NCBI GenBank assembly: GCA_943737045.1
Contig: CALSFV010000075.1
Span: 1 to 64,000 of the forward strand
DNA length: 64,000 nt
Reading direction: 5' to 3'
Origin: Parapristionchus giblindavisi
Lineage: Eukaryota; Nematoda; Chromadorea; Rhabditida; Diplogasteridae
Shown: in pieces, positions 1-11,223 of the stretch
How the letters are laid out: each line of letters begins with the position of its first letter
Position numbering within the stretch: the first letter of the stretch is position 1
Position numbers and translations under genes: made by a program
The notes under the pieces: model-generated
What the model was told of the DNA's origin: nothing
What the model saw: only the letters and a program-made list of their open reading frames with translations
Database searches by the model: none

Positions 1-3
1 GAA

Positions 4-34
<31 letters not shown>

Positions 35-99
35 GAGAGGGAGAGAGAGAGAGATAGATAGATAGATAGAGAGAGAGAGAAAGAGAGAGATAGATAGAT

Positions 100-158
<59 letters not shown>
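1..158. repeat. (GA)n simple repeat with GATA patches
   Basis: Almost pure alternating GA with short GATA runs near 55-70 and 88-102. It continues off the left edge. No coding sense. Confidence 0.95.
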
Positions 159-161
<3 letters not shown>

Positions 162-303
162 TAGGATAAAGTAGAACTTGACGTCAATATGCTACTCTTT
201 GATCTTCTACCATCCCGACAGTGATCTAGATGTTCCGGCTTTTGATTGAAAACGAGCACAGTCTCATACACTATTTCGCTATTCCCTCGAAACAAGAGAG
301 TGT

Positions 304-395
304 TTAATGATACTCACGAGCTAATTTGAAACTCGCCGCTCTGGCAACACTCTCTCGTCTTCTTTGCTTGCGAGATGGCGTAACCAGAGCGTATA
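304..395. repeat. Decayed MITE, family A
   Basis: It contains a diverged form of the motif GAGCTAATTTGAAACTC followed by CTCTGGCAACACTCTCTCG, then a partial inverted arm. The same palindromic family recurs in better shape at 10037, 12536, 16370 and elsewhere in this window. Confidence 0.6.
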
Positions 396-620
396 GTCAA
401 ATAGAGAAAGCGCCTCCTCTAACCTCATGACACTCGCTCCAATCGCTCACAACCTTTGCCAATCCTGACTATGGGCAAGGGGGCTGAATAATTAACGCAA
501 CACCAATCGAGGTAGTATGCGAGAAACACGCATTTATTTACTCTACCTTGGATGAGGAAGGAGTAGAAGGAGTGGTTGTTAGATTGATGAAGCCTACGTG
601 ATGTTACAAAATTTGCCTAT

Positions 621-740
621 TAAAGGGAGCGTAACCTCACTCCATGGTCTCTTCGACGCGCAATGCTCTCTCGTTGTTAGAGAACAGATAAATAGTGTGC
701 GCAATGAAGAGACCATTGAGTGAGGTTACGCTCCCTTTAA
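621..740. mobile_element. Palindromic MITE, family B
   Basis: About 120 bp starting TTAAAGGGAGCGTAACCTCA and ending in its inverted complement. It is an almost complete inverted repeat around a short centre (TTGTTAGAGAACAGA). Nearly the same sequence lies at 24806-24926, with more diverged copies at 16612, 21947, 22553 and 25943. It has no coding capacity; it is a non-autonomous element whose superfamily I cannot assign. Confidence 0.85.
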
Positions 741-752
741 GTGAGGGAAGCC

Positions 753-1062
753 AACAATATCTTAAAGATGGAGACCCACGAGTTTTTTCGTAATAAGACT
801 GTTCGGATAAAATGATAGAGATTCATCACACGAATCGAAAAGACCTATCTGATATTGATTCCCGATATGTTTAAAGCACACTATGCGCATTGAAAGTATA
901 ACTTTCAAGGCATGTAGAGAGTGCCCATCCGATTTGCATACTTGACTCTTTCATTTTCTCATTGCCCCTTACTCCAATTACCATATAATATAAACAATAG
1001 CCAACATGCTTATCGTGGCGGGAGTCAGTCATGCCAACTCATGGGTCCCCTTCTTTAACCGC
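753..1062 (-). repeat. Dispersed repeat family H, copy 1
   Basis: About 310 bp whose reverse complement closely matches 17955-18252. Shared landmarks are CTTAAAGATGGAGACCCACG at one end and GGGAGTCAGTCATGCCAACT at the other. The orientation given is relative to the second copy. The identity of the element is unknown; no ORF is conserved between the copies. Confidence 0.8.
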
Positions 1063-1241
1063 GCATTGAACACTCGTTGTCACAGAGAAAAGATAAACAT
1101 AAAGAAATAGAAGGAGGATGAATAGGAGAAAATATAAGGAAGAAGATGAACATGAACGGACTGTTGGCATGGATAGTCCTCCCTTCAAAGGAACTCAACA
1201 CAATTGCTTCCCTATAGGCGCCATCCTCATGAGAACACAAA

Positions 1242-1687
1242 TTAAAAGAGAGACTAATATTGTCTAAACGGATGAAAAAGACGGCGGTATGCGGCTATTG
1301 AGAAGAAGAATATGAGAGGAAGAGAGGAATAGGGAGAAAGAGAGGGAGGGAGTGAGAGAGCGAGAGAGAGGGAGGGAGAGAGCGAGAGAGAGGGAGGGAG
1401 GGAGACAATCATTGTTTTACTAAGGAGAGTCTACTTAATTGGATATTCATTTCAACTCTGCCTTCCTCTTCCTCTCCCTATGCATATCTCTCTCTACCTC
1501 TTCCTTTCCTTCCCCTATATCTACTCTCTTACTCTATGTCCCTCTCAATCTCTTCCACCAGCGCCATAAGGTTGAACAGTGCCTCCTACAAAAACACTGA
1601 ATAAAAACAGTCCAGCGTAGGCGGAGGCTTTCGAAACAATCAAGGGGAAAAGGTCCGTGGACAGGTCAAGGATCATGGTTTTGACAA
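1242..1687. other. No gene seen; purine-rich tract
   Basis: It holds a GAGAGGGAGGGAG-type purine tract (about 1318-1403) followed by a pyrimidine-rich stretch to about 1560. No ORF or splice structure of note. Confidence 0.6.
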
Positions 1688-1775
1688 GTAAAGGTAAAAA
1701 AGGTAAAGGTACAACCCGTTAATCAAGACATACGAAGTCCTACGGGTGATCACTGCTAGGCCAGTTTTGACACGA
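1688..1775 (+). repeat. Dispersed repeat family G, fragment
   Basis: It contains GGTAAAGGTACAACCC and a following 50 bp (AAGTCCTACGGGTGATCA) that match 11224-11320. A third related segment at 22194-22329 ends in TACCTTTACCTTTTACC, the inverted form of the left motif. The family may therefore have short terminal inverted repeats. Confidence 0.6.
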
Positions 1776-2059
1776 GAACGCTAAAAATGGACGCTTGAAT
1801 CTCGGATTGTGAGTTATCTTCTCAACTGTATCCTAACCGAACGGCATACGCTGGAAATACTTTATTGGCATCAGAAGACTATACATTACTGACCGGGTGT
1901 AGTGTGAGAAGAAGTACTGAATACTATGCGGTGTCATTCTTATAAGGGAATAGATGATTTTTTTTTTGATTTGACCCTGTGGGGTGTCATGTGGACGCGG
2001 AAAGCGAATGAAATCTTGTAGGAGGTAGTTTCATATAACACGCTATCTTAGAAAATCGA

Positions 2060-3170
2060 CATAGGTGCGGTATCGACGAAAAATGGATTTTTCTGTTTTA
2101 TGTATGATAATTTCAGGCTCAATGAGTGAAGTTCACTGGCACTTGGAAATTCCTTCCAATTGAAAATTCGCTTCAGGAGATGACCACACAACGATTTGGC
2201 GCCTTTTCCTAAAAGGTTTATTTTGAATCCAATCGATGCGGGAGTGGACGCAATCGACTCCATAGCTAATTCTAAGAAACTATTGTTAAGGGGAGTTTTT
2301 TCGATCAACGGTCAACGAAGGCTGGAATTTTGAATTTTCGAAAAAAAATTTCACATTTAATTAATTTTCACTATTTTGCTACAACAACCCTACGTTTTTT
2401 TATTTGCTTAATCGCTTCTAAATATCATAACACAGCTTCAGTTTAAAAATCATAATTTTTTAAAAATACGATTACGGTGAATAAATCATTTTTATAATGA
2501 AGTCGTGAATTATGGTGTGGCACCTACAGTATCCCGAATCGATCAATTTAGAAATCTGGTAGTTTTAAACATATTTTACCGCTGTTTCTGACATGACTAA
2601 GGTATACGACTACTCCTCGTCTTCGGAGTGCACCTGCACGGCACAGTGCTGGCAAATATTCTACAATATTTTGGTTTTTCAACAATAACTTTCCTCGCAG
2701 TCAACCGATTCTCATTATTTTTTAGTATGTTTGCATAGATGATAATATGGTATAGTGATCCAATTTTTATCGATATTGGATCACAAACAACGAAATAGTG
2801 ATCAATTTACGAAAATTGTAAATTTTCATCGACATCAGCACCTGGGCACGGGTGCACTCCGAAGACGAGGAAAATTAATTAAATGTGAAATTTTTTTCGA
2901 AAATTCAAAATTCCAGCCTTCGTTGACCGTTGATCGAAAAACTCCCCTTGATAATAGTTTCTTAGAATTAGCTAAGGAGTCGATTGCGTCCACTCCCGCA
3001 TCGATTGGATTCAAAATAAACCTTTTAGGAAAAGGCGCCAAATCGTTGTGTGGTCACCTCCTGAAGCGAATTTTCAATTGGAAGGAATTTCCAAGTACCA
3101 GTGAACTTCACTCATTGAGCCTGTAATTATCATACATAAAACAGAAAAATCTATTTTTCATCGATACCAA
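2060..3170. mobile_element. Large palindromic element, about 1.1 kb
   Basis: The left arm (about 2066-2368) and right arm (about 2870-3165) are reverse complements of each other with few mismatches. Inner sub-arms near 2612-2660 and 2828-2873, around TCGTCTTCGGAGTGCACC, are also inverted. The two ORF-like readings in the arms (2048-2308 minus and 2755-3126 plus) are the same sequence read outward, so they are not independent genes. It looks like a foldback-type or non-autonomous TIR element. Confidence 0.8.
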
Positions 3171-3345
3171 AAAATATCCGAGTTGTTGAATTCTCTCAGA
3201 TAGTGTTTTATATTGCTCATGGTGAGATCTCTGAGACGTTCGATAGTAAAGCATCCATCTTAATTTGTCTTTCTTCTTACATAATAAGTATTATCAAATG
3301 AAAACCATCATGAATGGGTCGCGAGGAGGTTTAGTCAAAAGTGCT

Positions 3346-3463
3346 GCACACCCCGAGGTTAATTTGACACATTCCACTCCAGTCATGAACTTTCGCTTTA
3401 GTTGTCTACGAGAGAGCGTGGCCAGAGCAGAGAGTCGAAGATAAGTTTGGGAAGTGTCTTTTA
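3346..3463. mobile_element. MITE, family A
   Basis: It begins CACACCCCGAGGTTAATTTG, is centred on TTTAGTTGTCTACGAGAGAG, and ends in the inverted arm. Diverged relative to the copy at 10037. Confidence 0.75.
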
Positions 3464-3651
3464 TTCATCAGCATGCACTATGTATATTCAACTCCGCGAT
3501 TTAACTTCAACACCATCATACACCATTTACAACGCAATTTGTTGCGTAGATGAAACTTATTGACAAACAATAGCGATAGAAAAGGAGGACTCAACTTGAG
3601 AATGCAACATTTTGTGAAGGACTATGGGAATGGAGAAGATGGACAAGAGGA

Positions 3652-3653
<2 letters not shown>

Positions 3654-3703
<50 letters not shown>

Positions 3704-4003
3704 GAAGGGATGGAGAGGGTAGGAGGAGGAGGTAGAGTTATGCATAGAGAGAAAGAGATCGTTGAAGAATGAGATAGGTATAGAGAGAACGAGAGAGGAT
3801 AGGGAGAGGAGTGGGGAGTAGATAGAAAGTGGAAGATAAATGAACAATTGCAAAAAAACAGTCAGTCTCTCCCCTTCCTCTACTTCTACCTCTTCCTCTA
3901 CCTCTACCTCTGCCTCTCTTCCTCTGCTTCTACTTCTACCTCTACCTCTATCGCTTCCTCTACCTCTACCTCTACCTCTACCTCTACCTCTACCTCTCCG
4001 TAA
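3654..4003. repeat. Simple repeats: (GA)n then (TCTACC)n
   Basis: A (GA)n run lies at about 3654-3702 and a pyrimidine hexamer array, CTCTAC/CTCTTC, at about 3876-4002. They open spurious Ser/Leu/Pro-rich ORFs on both strands. Confidence 0.9.
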
Positions 4004-4565
4004 AATAGCAACATGCGAACAGTAAAGGAATGGACAGAGCAGTGATAGATGAAGATGAATCGGTTCTCATCAATCTCTCATCTGCCATGGACGTAGTACG
4101 GTCGGGTAAAAAAAAGATATGGAGAAAAAGAGATGGGCTGAATTCACTGTATGCTTTACTTGGTACGGTTTCCCAAAACCAATACAGCGAGATCTTAAAA
4201 CATTTCTTATATTGAGGTTAAACAATATTAATAGAGCATATTCGCATGAATTTCATAATATACTTATAACATTTAATTCCGCACTAGTGGTTGGACAGCG
4301 CTTCTTATGTCCTTGGAAGAGGATGAAGAAATAGTGTGTAGAATGAAGAGATTTTTGATACAGTGAACGCCCCGTTATTGTACCGTTCGATCTCTATCGT
4401 AATAGTAGTATATTTATCTTCTCTGATCAGATCGAAAACGAGAAGATAGCTCATAATATGAATTGACATCATGTGAATAGTTGTGTCTGATGGCAAAAAA
4501 AGGACGTTGAAGGCTTCAAACAGTTAATGTTCTCATATTTCTATGGAACAGAGCGATGTGAACAA
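4004..4565. other. No gene seen
   Basis: There are short unsupported ORFs (for example 4030-4215, plus, 61 codons) without recognisable motifs, splice context or a repeat partner. Confidence 0.5.
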
Positions 4566-4673
4566 AAGACCCCGAACTAATTTGATACTTTCCGCTCTGG
4601 CCACAGTCTCTCACTTGTTCGTCTACGAGAGACTGTTGTCTGAGACGAGAGTAAACTAGCTCGGGGTGTGTCG
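4566..4673. mobile_element. MITE, family A
   Basis: An inverted-repeat copy from CCCCGAACTAATTTGATAC to CTAGCTCGGGGTGTG with a central TTGTTCGTCTACGAGAGAC. Confidence 0.8.
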
Positions 4674-5053
4674 TAAATGAAATTGAACCACGAACCAAAG
4701 GATCTCCATTTCACACATTATCCCTTCGTCCCATGCACACGAGAGAGTTTTGGGCGTTGACTAAAAATCGTGGTATGCATCTTTCCCTTATTGTAAGAGA
4801 AAGCGAACACACGCTAAATCCACGTAGCTATACCAGAAATAGGTATTCTGCGTCTTTTTAGGCAAAATCCCGTCCATTTAGGACCTAATTCTCCGAGAAA
4901 AACAACATAAAATGGACCCAAATGAGATCGTGGAACACTCTTCGCCAATGAATCCAAGCGACGAAAGATGCGCGCAATATTCATCAGAGGCAGATGGTAA
5001 GTAGGGTTGGAAAGTCGTTCGGTTCTCTCCCTCTCCCTCTCCATCCTCGAAAA

Positions 5054-5235
5054 GGAGAAGGAGAGGGAGAGGGAGAGGGAGAGGGAGAGGGTGAGGGAGA
5101 GGGAGAGGGAGAGGGAGAGGGAGAGGGAGAGGGAGAGGGAGAGGGAGAGGGAGAGGGAGAGGGAGAGGGAGAGGGAGAGGGAGAGGGAGAGGGAGAGGGA
5201 GAGGGAGAGGGAGAGGGAGAGGGAGAGGGAGAGGG
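5054..5235. repeat. (GAGGGA)n hexamer array, about 30 copies
   Basis: Near-perfect tandem hexamer with one GGTGAG variant near 5090. The period is a multiple of 3, so it opens long Glu-Gly, Arg-Glu, Leu-Ser and Pro-Ser ORFs on both strands; these are artefacts. The G-rich strand consists of regularly spaced GGG runs. Confidence 0.95.
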
Positions 5236-5394
5236 GGAGAATGAAAGGGCTGTTCCCGAAAGGGGGGTACGGCATGATTTCATTACGACATTAGAACAAC
5301 GAAGAGAAGAAGAAGCTAATGCTACTAATTGGAATGGGTGTCAGAGGAGTGATTGGGTGGATAGAGAGAGGGAGGGAGAGGGAGAAAGAGAGGT

Positions 5395-5431
<37 letters not shown>

Positions 5432-5724
5432 CAGAGAGAGAAGGAGAGAGAAGAGGAGCGAGGGAGAGAGAGATTGGGTCTTGATTGAGATATAACAGAA
5501 GTTACGACTGAACCATAAACAATGCTCAAAGGGGACAGCCGGGTGGATGATGTTATAAAGATAATCATAATCATAATAAAGGTGGTCATTGATTGTAAAT
5601 TCATCATGCCCGCGGTGTATACGGAGACACCACAAAGAATGAAGATAAGATGGGTTAGGATAGATAGCCAGGGTGAGATAGGTAGAGGGAGAGGTAGAGG
5701 GAGAGTTAGAGGGAGAGGAAGAAA

Positions 5725-5773
<49 letters not shown>

Positions 5774-6176
5774 AGGTAGATTGAGAGAGGAGAGGGAGGA
5801 GGAAGAGGGATAGTGGGAGGAAGAAAGATACTGATAGATACAGTGCAGCGCCAACGATGAATGAAGAAGTGTAGGGAGGGGTTCCAAAACAACAAGGAGA
5901 AGAAGAATGAAGGAAGGTCAATCATGATAAGGATCGTGCCAGGTCCTGAGGGCAGGATGGAGGGAAAGAATGAAGAGGAAGATAAGAAAGACGAGAAGGA
6001 AGAGGTAGACAGACGATTGTTTGTGAAAGATAATGCAATTTATTTTGTTGTTGTTCATTCCTCACAAAGTATTTTTGCTTTTTTGCCCATCTAACTCAAA
6101 ATATGGAAAGCTTCACAACAAGTCTTTCTGCAAAATTCCGCTAAATAATAAATTGCATCACAAGGGGGATAGGCTG
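5236..6176. other. No gene seen; purine-rich
   Basis: (GA)n tracts lie at about 5365-5472 and 5675-5777. The remaining sequence has only low-complexity ORFs. Confidence 0.6.
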
Positions 6177-6177
6177 C

Positions 6178-6290
6178 ACAGACCCCGATTAGAGATTGCA
6201 CTCTCCGCTCGGGCGACACTCTCTCGCAGGCAAAGAAAGTGAGAGAATGAGATCGGAAAGTATCGAATTAGCTCGGTGAGACCCTTTAAT
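6178..6290. mobile_element. MITE, family A
   Basis: From CAGACCCCGATTAGAGATTG to TTAGCTCGGTGAGACCC, with the usual CTCTCGCAGGCAAAGAAAG centre. Confidence 0.75.
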
Positions 6291-6761
6291 GTAAAATCGA
6301 ATATCATGTCTTGCACATTTCAATCGCCTCTCTTCTATTGTCGGATGATAGTGCGACCTTGATAGCCTTATCTACCCCTCTCACTTATCTCCTGTCGCAA
6401 GTTGTCAGATGTAATCCCCTCTCAAAGGGCACCGAGTGTTCTTCAATACCTTATCAGAGTAGTATCATCGATAGACACATGTGTGAGGGATATTGCGCAA
6501 GATCACACATCTCGAATGAATAATAGAGTGGTAGAGGGAAGGAGACAGAGTGAAATGGAGACAGGGAGACCTCTTTGCAAGATTTTAAATAAAGAGTTAC
6601 TAGTAATAATCCCCAAATGCAATGTACTTGAAAAAACGCTGACAATGAAATAAAAGTTGACTCATGTGAATTTTTTCGCTGACAACATGCAAAGACAGTA
6701 TACAGGGAAGGGCAGAGTGAAGGGTAGAAAGGAGACCTCTTTGACAGATAATTTAAGAATA
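6291..6761. other. No gene seen
   Basis: Short ORFs only. Two stretches (about 6540-6580 and 6700-6745) resemble each other (GGGAGACCTCTTTG / AAGGAGACCTCTTTGACAG), so this may be old repeat sequence. Confidence 0.45.
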
Positions 6762-7125
6762 ATGGCTCGTTAAAAAATAGTGGAAAACCGAAATCGGCGA
6801 CTTTCCACCCGTTAAAAAAGTACCCGGAAAGTCGAAAATGGAAACACGAAATTTGAATTCGCGCGCGCGAAAAGAGGTGCGGGAATTCAAATTCCGACTT
6901 TCCACCATCGATTTTTAGCAGTTAAAAAGGTGAAATTCAACTTCCTGCTCTCTGAAATATGCAATCCGCGGAAATTCGCTGTCGGAAAGTCGGAATTTGA
7001 ATTCCCGCACCTCTTTTCGCGCGCGCGAATTCAAATTTCGTGTTTCCATTTTCGACTTTCCGGGTACTTTTTTAACGGGTGGAAAGTCGCCGATTTCGGT
7101 TTTCCCCTATTTTTTAACGAGCCAT
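6762..7125. mobile_element. Palindromic TIR element, 364 bp
   Basis: It starts ATGGCTCGTTAAAAAATAG and ends with the exact inverse. The arms are about 140 bp (6762-6905 and 6985-7125) around an 80-bp centre, and contain GAATTCGCGCGCGCG, a Z-DNA-prone run, on both sides. No ORF of its own. Confidence 0.85.
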
Positions 7126-7280
7126 CAGAGGTGCACCTAGTAATGGTCACCGAACGAGGTTTTTTCGTATGGGTTTTTTCCCGGGTTTTTTCATAAACCA
7201 GCTAATGATTTTTTTTTCAAATTATGTCCTGTATCTATTAGAACACTGAAAAGTAGAGGGGTAGCTATCCCTTCGAAGCA

Positions 7281-7399
7281 GTGGCCGTATGCACAGTCGC
7301 GTTTGTCAACCGGAAAATATTTTATTGTAAAACTGATTTAAAATAAGAATTCCATGGAAAACGCGTTTTCCTGAAAAACGCGACTGTGCATACGGCCAC
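7281..7399. mobile_element. Short TIR element, 119 bp
   Basis: The terminal inverted repeats GTGGCCGTATGCACAGTCGC and the matching right end flank an AT-rich middle that contains further partial inverted sequence (GGAAAA...TTTTCC). Confidence 0.75.
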
Positions 7400-7702
7400 A
7401 GAAGAAAGCCTGTAAAGTGATAAAAAGAGGAGATGAGCAATAGTAATAACGAACGTAAACAAGAAGCTATATAGAGGAAGAGATTCAGTAAATAGTATAG
7501 TCATCACGAAATATAATAATTAAGATGAAAATAAAGTAAATAAATCTGAATAAGACATGTGGATAAACGAAGTTCGTGTAGTAAATAGTAAATATTTGTT
7601 AGTATCGTGCTTGGTCATAGGTTATGAAGAGTTGGGCCATATAGTTTTTCGCATTTACTCAACCCATCACAGGTGACAACTTACCTCAAACTTGGGTAGT
7701 TA

Positions 7703-7931
7703 ATGCGGTGTTAAAATCTTGGAAAAGTACATGGAAAAGTGAAAAGTAGTGTTAATTTTGTGATTGTAAAAGTAGGTGGAAAAGTAGTAATCCAACTCTC
7801 GCGTAAAGGGTTTTTATTGTAAAAGTTTGTCAATTACGAAGATAGGCTACTTTTTCAACTACTTTTACAATCACAAAATTAACACTACTTTTCACTTTTC
7901 CATCTACTTTTACAAGATTTTAAACCCACAT
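7703..7931. mobile_element. Palindromic element family C, copy 1 (229 bp)
   Basis: An inverted repeat from ATGCGGTGTTAAAATCTTGG to its complement. The arms are rich in GGAAAAGTAGNTGGAAAAGT. A second copy of exactly the same length sits at 14086-14314 in an intron. Non-coding and non-autonomous. Confidence 0.85.
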
Positions 7932-8734
7932 AACCTCAGTAAATATTTATGGAGATGACTAAGATTTCTCCGATCTTAATCCCTTTTTCTTGTAGGATAA
8001 CACATTATTACGAAAGCTAGTCTTGGGTGAGAGTAATCGAGAGAAAACTGTGACTTGCCCACAAAAAGTGTTAAATATAACTCTTCACAGGTCTTGTGTT
8101 CTGTGGAACAAACTTTCTCACTTGATATTTTTTATTTAATTTATCATGCACCGAATAGATTTGGCAACACTTGAAACAGCAAATAAATATAAAATAGGGG
8201 AACAGAAATAGGAATTGGGAGGAATACAAAGGGATACAGAGATAAATGAGAGATATTTGGCTAATGGAAGGGATAGGAAATGAGTTCGAATGTGCTGACT
8301 TCGTATCTCATCGGTAAGAGTGCGACAAATTACTCTATTGGATACAATTTCGCAAGGTATCCCACTAATGCAATCTGAATCTATGGAGACCTAGCACTAA
8401 AGACATTGCGAAATATGGTATTTTCTATAATGGTAACACCTTTAAGGAATATTTACAATCCGTTCTTTTACCCAGTACAGCTGTACGAAAAGGGAATTGG
8501 ATTTGACTATATCATGCGGTGAAGTAGGTCCGAAGAATAGATTAGGAGAGTCAGCGAGAGAGTGCAGAGAAAGAAGTTCTGCACATTCTTCAATGATCTA
8601 CCGTCAATAGTATTGAGTCATTGGTGATTGCTTAACATATTCCATCTGTTTTCGGCATGTCATACATGTTCCTCTTCCTCTCCCTTTTCTTCCTTCCATC
8701 CGTATTTCGTTCATATCTCAACTTTATCCTTCTA
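7932..8734. other. No gene seen
   Basis: AT-rich sequence with no ORF or splice pattern I can support and no repeat partner noticed in the window. Confidence 0.45.
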
Positions 8735-9031
8735 TTAGGTTGATTCATAAGTCTTGTCGCATTTTGGAGGGGTATGTTTGTGCTATCACTGCTCAGTCGT
8801 ACGTTATCAGTTACACCGTGCGTCTGCGGGAGGTCGAAATCTGGCTGACCAACTACTTTGCCTCCACGCAGCGGTCCTTCTGGGAGCACTGCATCCATAA
8901 GCTAACCGAACTTTGGAGGAAGTGTGTCGATGCAGATGGCGCTTACTTTGATTGATTTGCTTTCGCCGAGATAAAGTTATTCTAATCTGTTTAAAGGGCC
9001 AATATGCGACAAGACTTATGAACTAACCTAC
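8735..9031 (+). mobile_element. Deleted mariner element with transposase C-terminal remnant
   Basis: About 297 bp bounded by inverted repeats of the mariner type: TTAGGTTGATTCATAAGTC on the left and the inverse (GACTTATGAACTAACCTA) on the right. Inside, an open stretch (8740-8955, plus) ends in a peptide with WLTNYFASTQRSFWEHCI, then LWRKCVDADGAYFD and a stop. That is the usual C-terminal end of mariner transposases (WL..FFA....FW..GI..L..RW..CV...G.YF). The catalytic domain and N-terminal helix-turn-helix are missing, so this is an internally deleted, non-autonomous copy. Confidence 0.8.
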
Positions 9032-9816
9032 TAACTTTCTTTCATTTGCATTTCTATCAATCAGTGCTGCTATAACTCAAAAATATATAAGACATGTTCA
9101 CATTTGAATGTGTTTTTATTACTACTTTTCATCGTTGTTTTACTTTTGCGTTGTCATTGTGCCACGTAAACATGCTGCGTGAGCAATTCATTATCGTTAG
9201 CATTATCATCATCTTCGTTTATCGACTCATTTCGTTTCTTTTTCTTCGATCACACGTTTCACTGTTTATTCATGAATACGTATAAATATTATTATTATTA
9301 TTATGCGTGTATCAGCACAGTTTTGAATCAAATGTCGAGTTTATCGATCACGGGGCACATGCATATCTAAAGATATCTCCTGATGGCCAGTCGAAAGTGA
9401 GACCTTCCTTGCACATACGATCAGCATAGTCGTTGCACAAACTGAACACAAAACGTATTATAGTTCGTATAAAATGTACTTGCATAATTGCATTGTTAAT
9501 GCTGCTTAACAGAGGAAGAACTATCGATTAACTCCCCACTCTTTCCTCCTTTCCTTCCTCGCTCTCTCTGATCTACCTACTCTCTCACCGGTGCTCTCTC
9601 TCTAAACATAGAAATTCATTGTGGCAGTGGTTGTCTACTCTCGTACCAAATAAACAAGTGTATTTTATATGGTCAATATACATTGTACAATTGAAGAACA
9701 AAACAATAACATACTCAGTGTAGCATTTGTCTTTAGTTGCAGGCAAATCCTAAACGAAGGATATATCAATTGAGCCGGTTTACTCATTTACCATACGCAT
9801 GAACATGCAATGCGCA
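9032..9816. other. No gene seen
   Basis: AT-rich sequence with a short (TAT)n run near 9285-9304. Nothing codes convincingly. Confidence 0.45.
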
Positions 9817-9961
9817 TTCCTACTTTCGTATTGTATGTAATTATAATTAATTACAATACGAAAGATAGATATCTTCCAGTTCATCAATTTACTTCTCTGT
9901 ATTGTTCCTATTTTAGTATATTTTCATTTCAATATACTAAAATTGGAACAATACAGAGAAG
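9817..9961. repeat. Two adjacent perfect hairpins
   Basis: Hairpin 1 (about 9820-9868) pairs CTTTCGTATTGTA with TACAATACGAAAG. Hairpin 2 (9892-9961) has 29-bp arms with one mismatch (CTTCTCTGTATTGTTCC on the left) and a loop of about 12 nt. These may be miniature elements or a folded small-RNA precursor; the sequence alone does not decide. Confidence 0.7.
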
Positions 9962-10036
9962 ATGGCCCTGCGCAAGGATGACACGCAAATTCGAGAAGCG
10001 TTCCTATTTTTTTCATCTTTATGATGTCTGATAAAT

Positions 10037-10155
10037 TAAAGGCACACCCCAAGCTAATTTTACTCTCCGCATTGGTAATACTCTCTCGTAGACAAAGAAA
10101 GCGAGAGAGTGTGGCCAGAGCGGAGAGTTTCAAATTAGCTTGGGGAGTCACTTTA
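10037..10155. mobile_element. MITE, family A (well preserved)
   Basis: From TAAAGGCACACCCCAAGCTA to its inverse, centred on CTCGTAGACAAAGAAAGCGA. It ends two or three bases from the stop codon of the minus-strand gene at 10158, so that gene's 3' UTR must lie in or beyond this element. Confidence 0.85.
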
Positions 10156-10157
10156 AA

Positions 10158-10620
10158 TTAAATATACAAATGACTTGCCGTTGTGCAGCCGAGTTCGACA
10201 GTTTGGAGCTTTCTTTCATCATGTAATTCAGCAGCACATCCGACTTTGCATTCAACTTTGCTTGCAGTTCGCATAGCAGTGATATAACTTCTGGTTCTTT
10301 CTTTACTATCACGCATGATTTGCGGTAATGATGTTGCAGGAAAATCGATGCTCAACTGTGCAGTTCCGTTAAAGCACTTCACTGACTGCCTGAAAAGAAT
10401 AAGTTTGAATTTTTTATATGGGTATTAGCAAAGTAAGGGTAAAATGAAACAAACACTTATAAGTAAAGTGAGCTAAAAAGTGGCATCGTATTTTATGTGT
10501 TCATCACGATTATCCTTGTAATGCATAAATTATTATTATTATTATTAAACAACTAAAGTCAGCTTACGTCGCATGAATCAGACTGAAGACAAGAATGAGA
10601 TGCGATAGAAGTCTTGACAT
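10158..10620 (-). CDS. Small secreted four-cysteine protein (2 exons, 94 aa)
   Basis: I propose exon 1 at 10568-10620 and exon 2 at 10158-10389, joined through a GTAAGC donor and a TTTTCAG acceptor; the phases agree (2 to 2). Exon 1 encodes MSRLLSHLILVFSLIHA, a classic signal peptide of 17 residues. The mature part is about 76 residues with four cysteines (KCFNGT, VECKVGC, ELGC) and one N-glycosylation sequon (NGT). The end reads CTTASHLYI then stop. No membrane helix follows the signal, so secretion is likely. I do not recognise the family. The intron is 178 bp. Upstream (10621-11040, minus) is presumably the promoter. The downstream border is a family A MITE. The gene is supported by the signal peptide plus clean splice sites, not by homology. 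Confidence 0.6.
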
Positions 10621-10966
10621 CGTTTGACCACTCTTGACCAGATGAAAAGAGATGAATGAAATGGAGTGGGAGAAATATAGATAAGAACGTGAACGAGAAA
10701 TGATAAGCCAAAAAACTTAAGGTGAATTTGATTGTACTACCCGGAGTTGCAAAAAATATTGGTAAATTGTGGTATGGAAATTTTTTTGGAAATATTGTTC
10801 GAAAAAATAGAACATAAATAGAGAACCGCTCTAGCTGATAATGCAAAATTATTCCAAAATTTGTAGGGAACATTCTAAGGAATGATTCCGAATAGTAGTC
10901 GAGAAGTAGTCTTACATCGAGTGGGGCAAAAATCGACGTCGCATCGATGTCGCCTCCAGAGGCCGT

Positions 10967-11097
10967 ATCCATGAACATCGGCAAACCATTTGCCGGCAAA
11001 TGTGACGTCACAAGCGTAGAGGGGATCTCTGGCAAACGCCTCCGCCTACGGTTGTAAGGTCACGTTTGGAGACAAACGGTTTGCCGACATTCATGGA
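10967..11097. repeat. Inverted repeat, about 130 bp
   Basis: TCCATGAACATCGGCAAACC on the left pairs with the inverse of GGTTTGCCGACATTCATGGA on the right, with partial pairing continuing inward. The centre contains CAAACGCCTCCGCCTACGG. Confidence 0.65.
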
Positions 11098-11223
11098 TAG
11101 CTATGCAGAACCCGATGGAGTAGCTTATCAACAACGATGATGATGACGACCGTCTATGCATCTTTTTGATGTATGATAAATTAAATTAAATTAAATTATG
11201 ACGACCTCGGAACAATGAGTCTA

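Noticed and set aside
4814..5925. Ser-Leu, Pro-Ser and Arg-Glu ORFs around the purine arrays
   Set aside because: These are products of GA dinucleotide and GAGGGA hexamer repeats, with parallel ORFs on both strands.
8632..8898. 88-codon minus-strand ORF over the mariner remnant
   Set aside because: It is antisense to the recognisable transposase C-terminus and has no motif of its own.
10559..11035. 158-codon minus-strand ORF
   Set aside because: It overlaps, in another frame, the signal-peptide exon of the small secreted gene, and runs through an inverted repeat; no motif.
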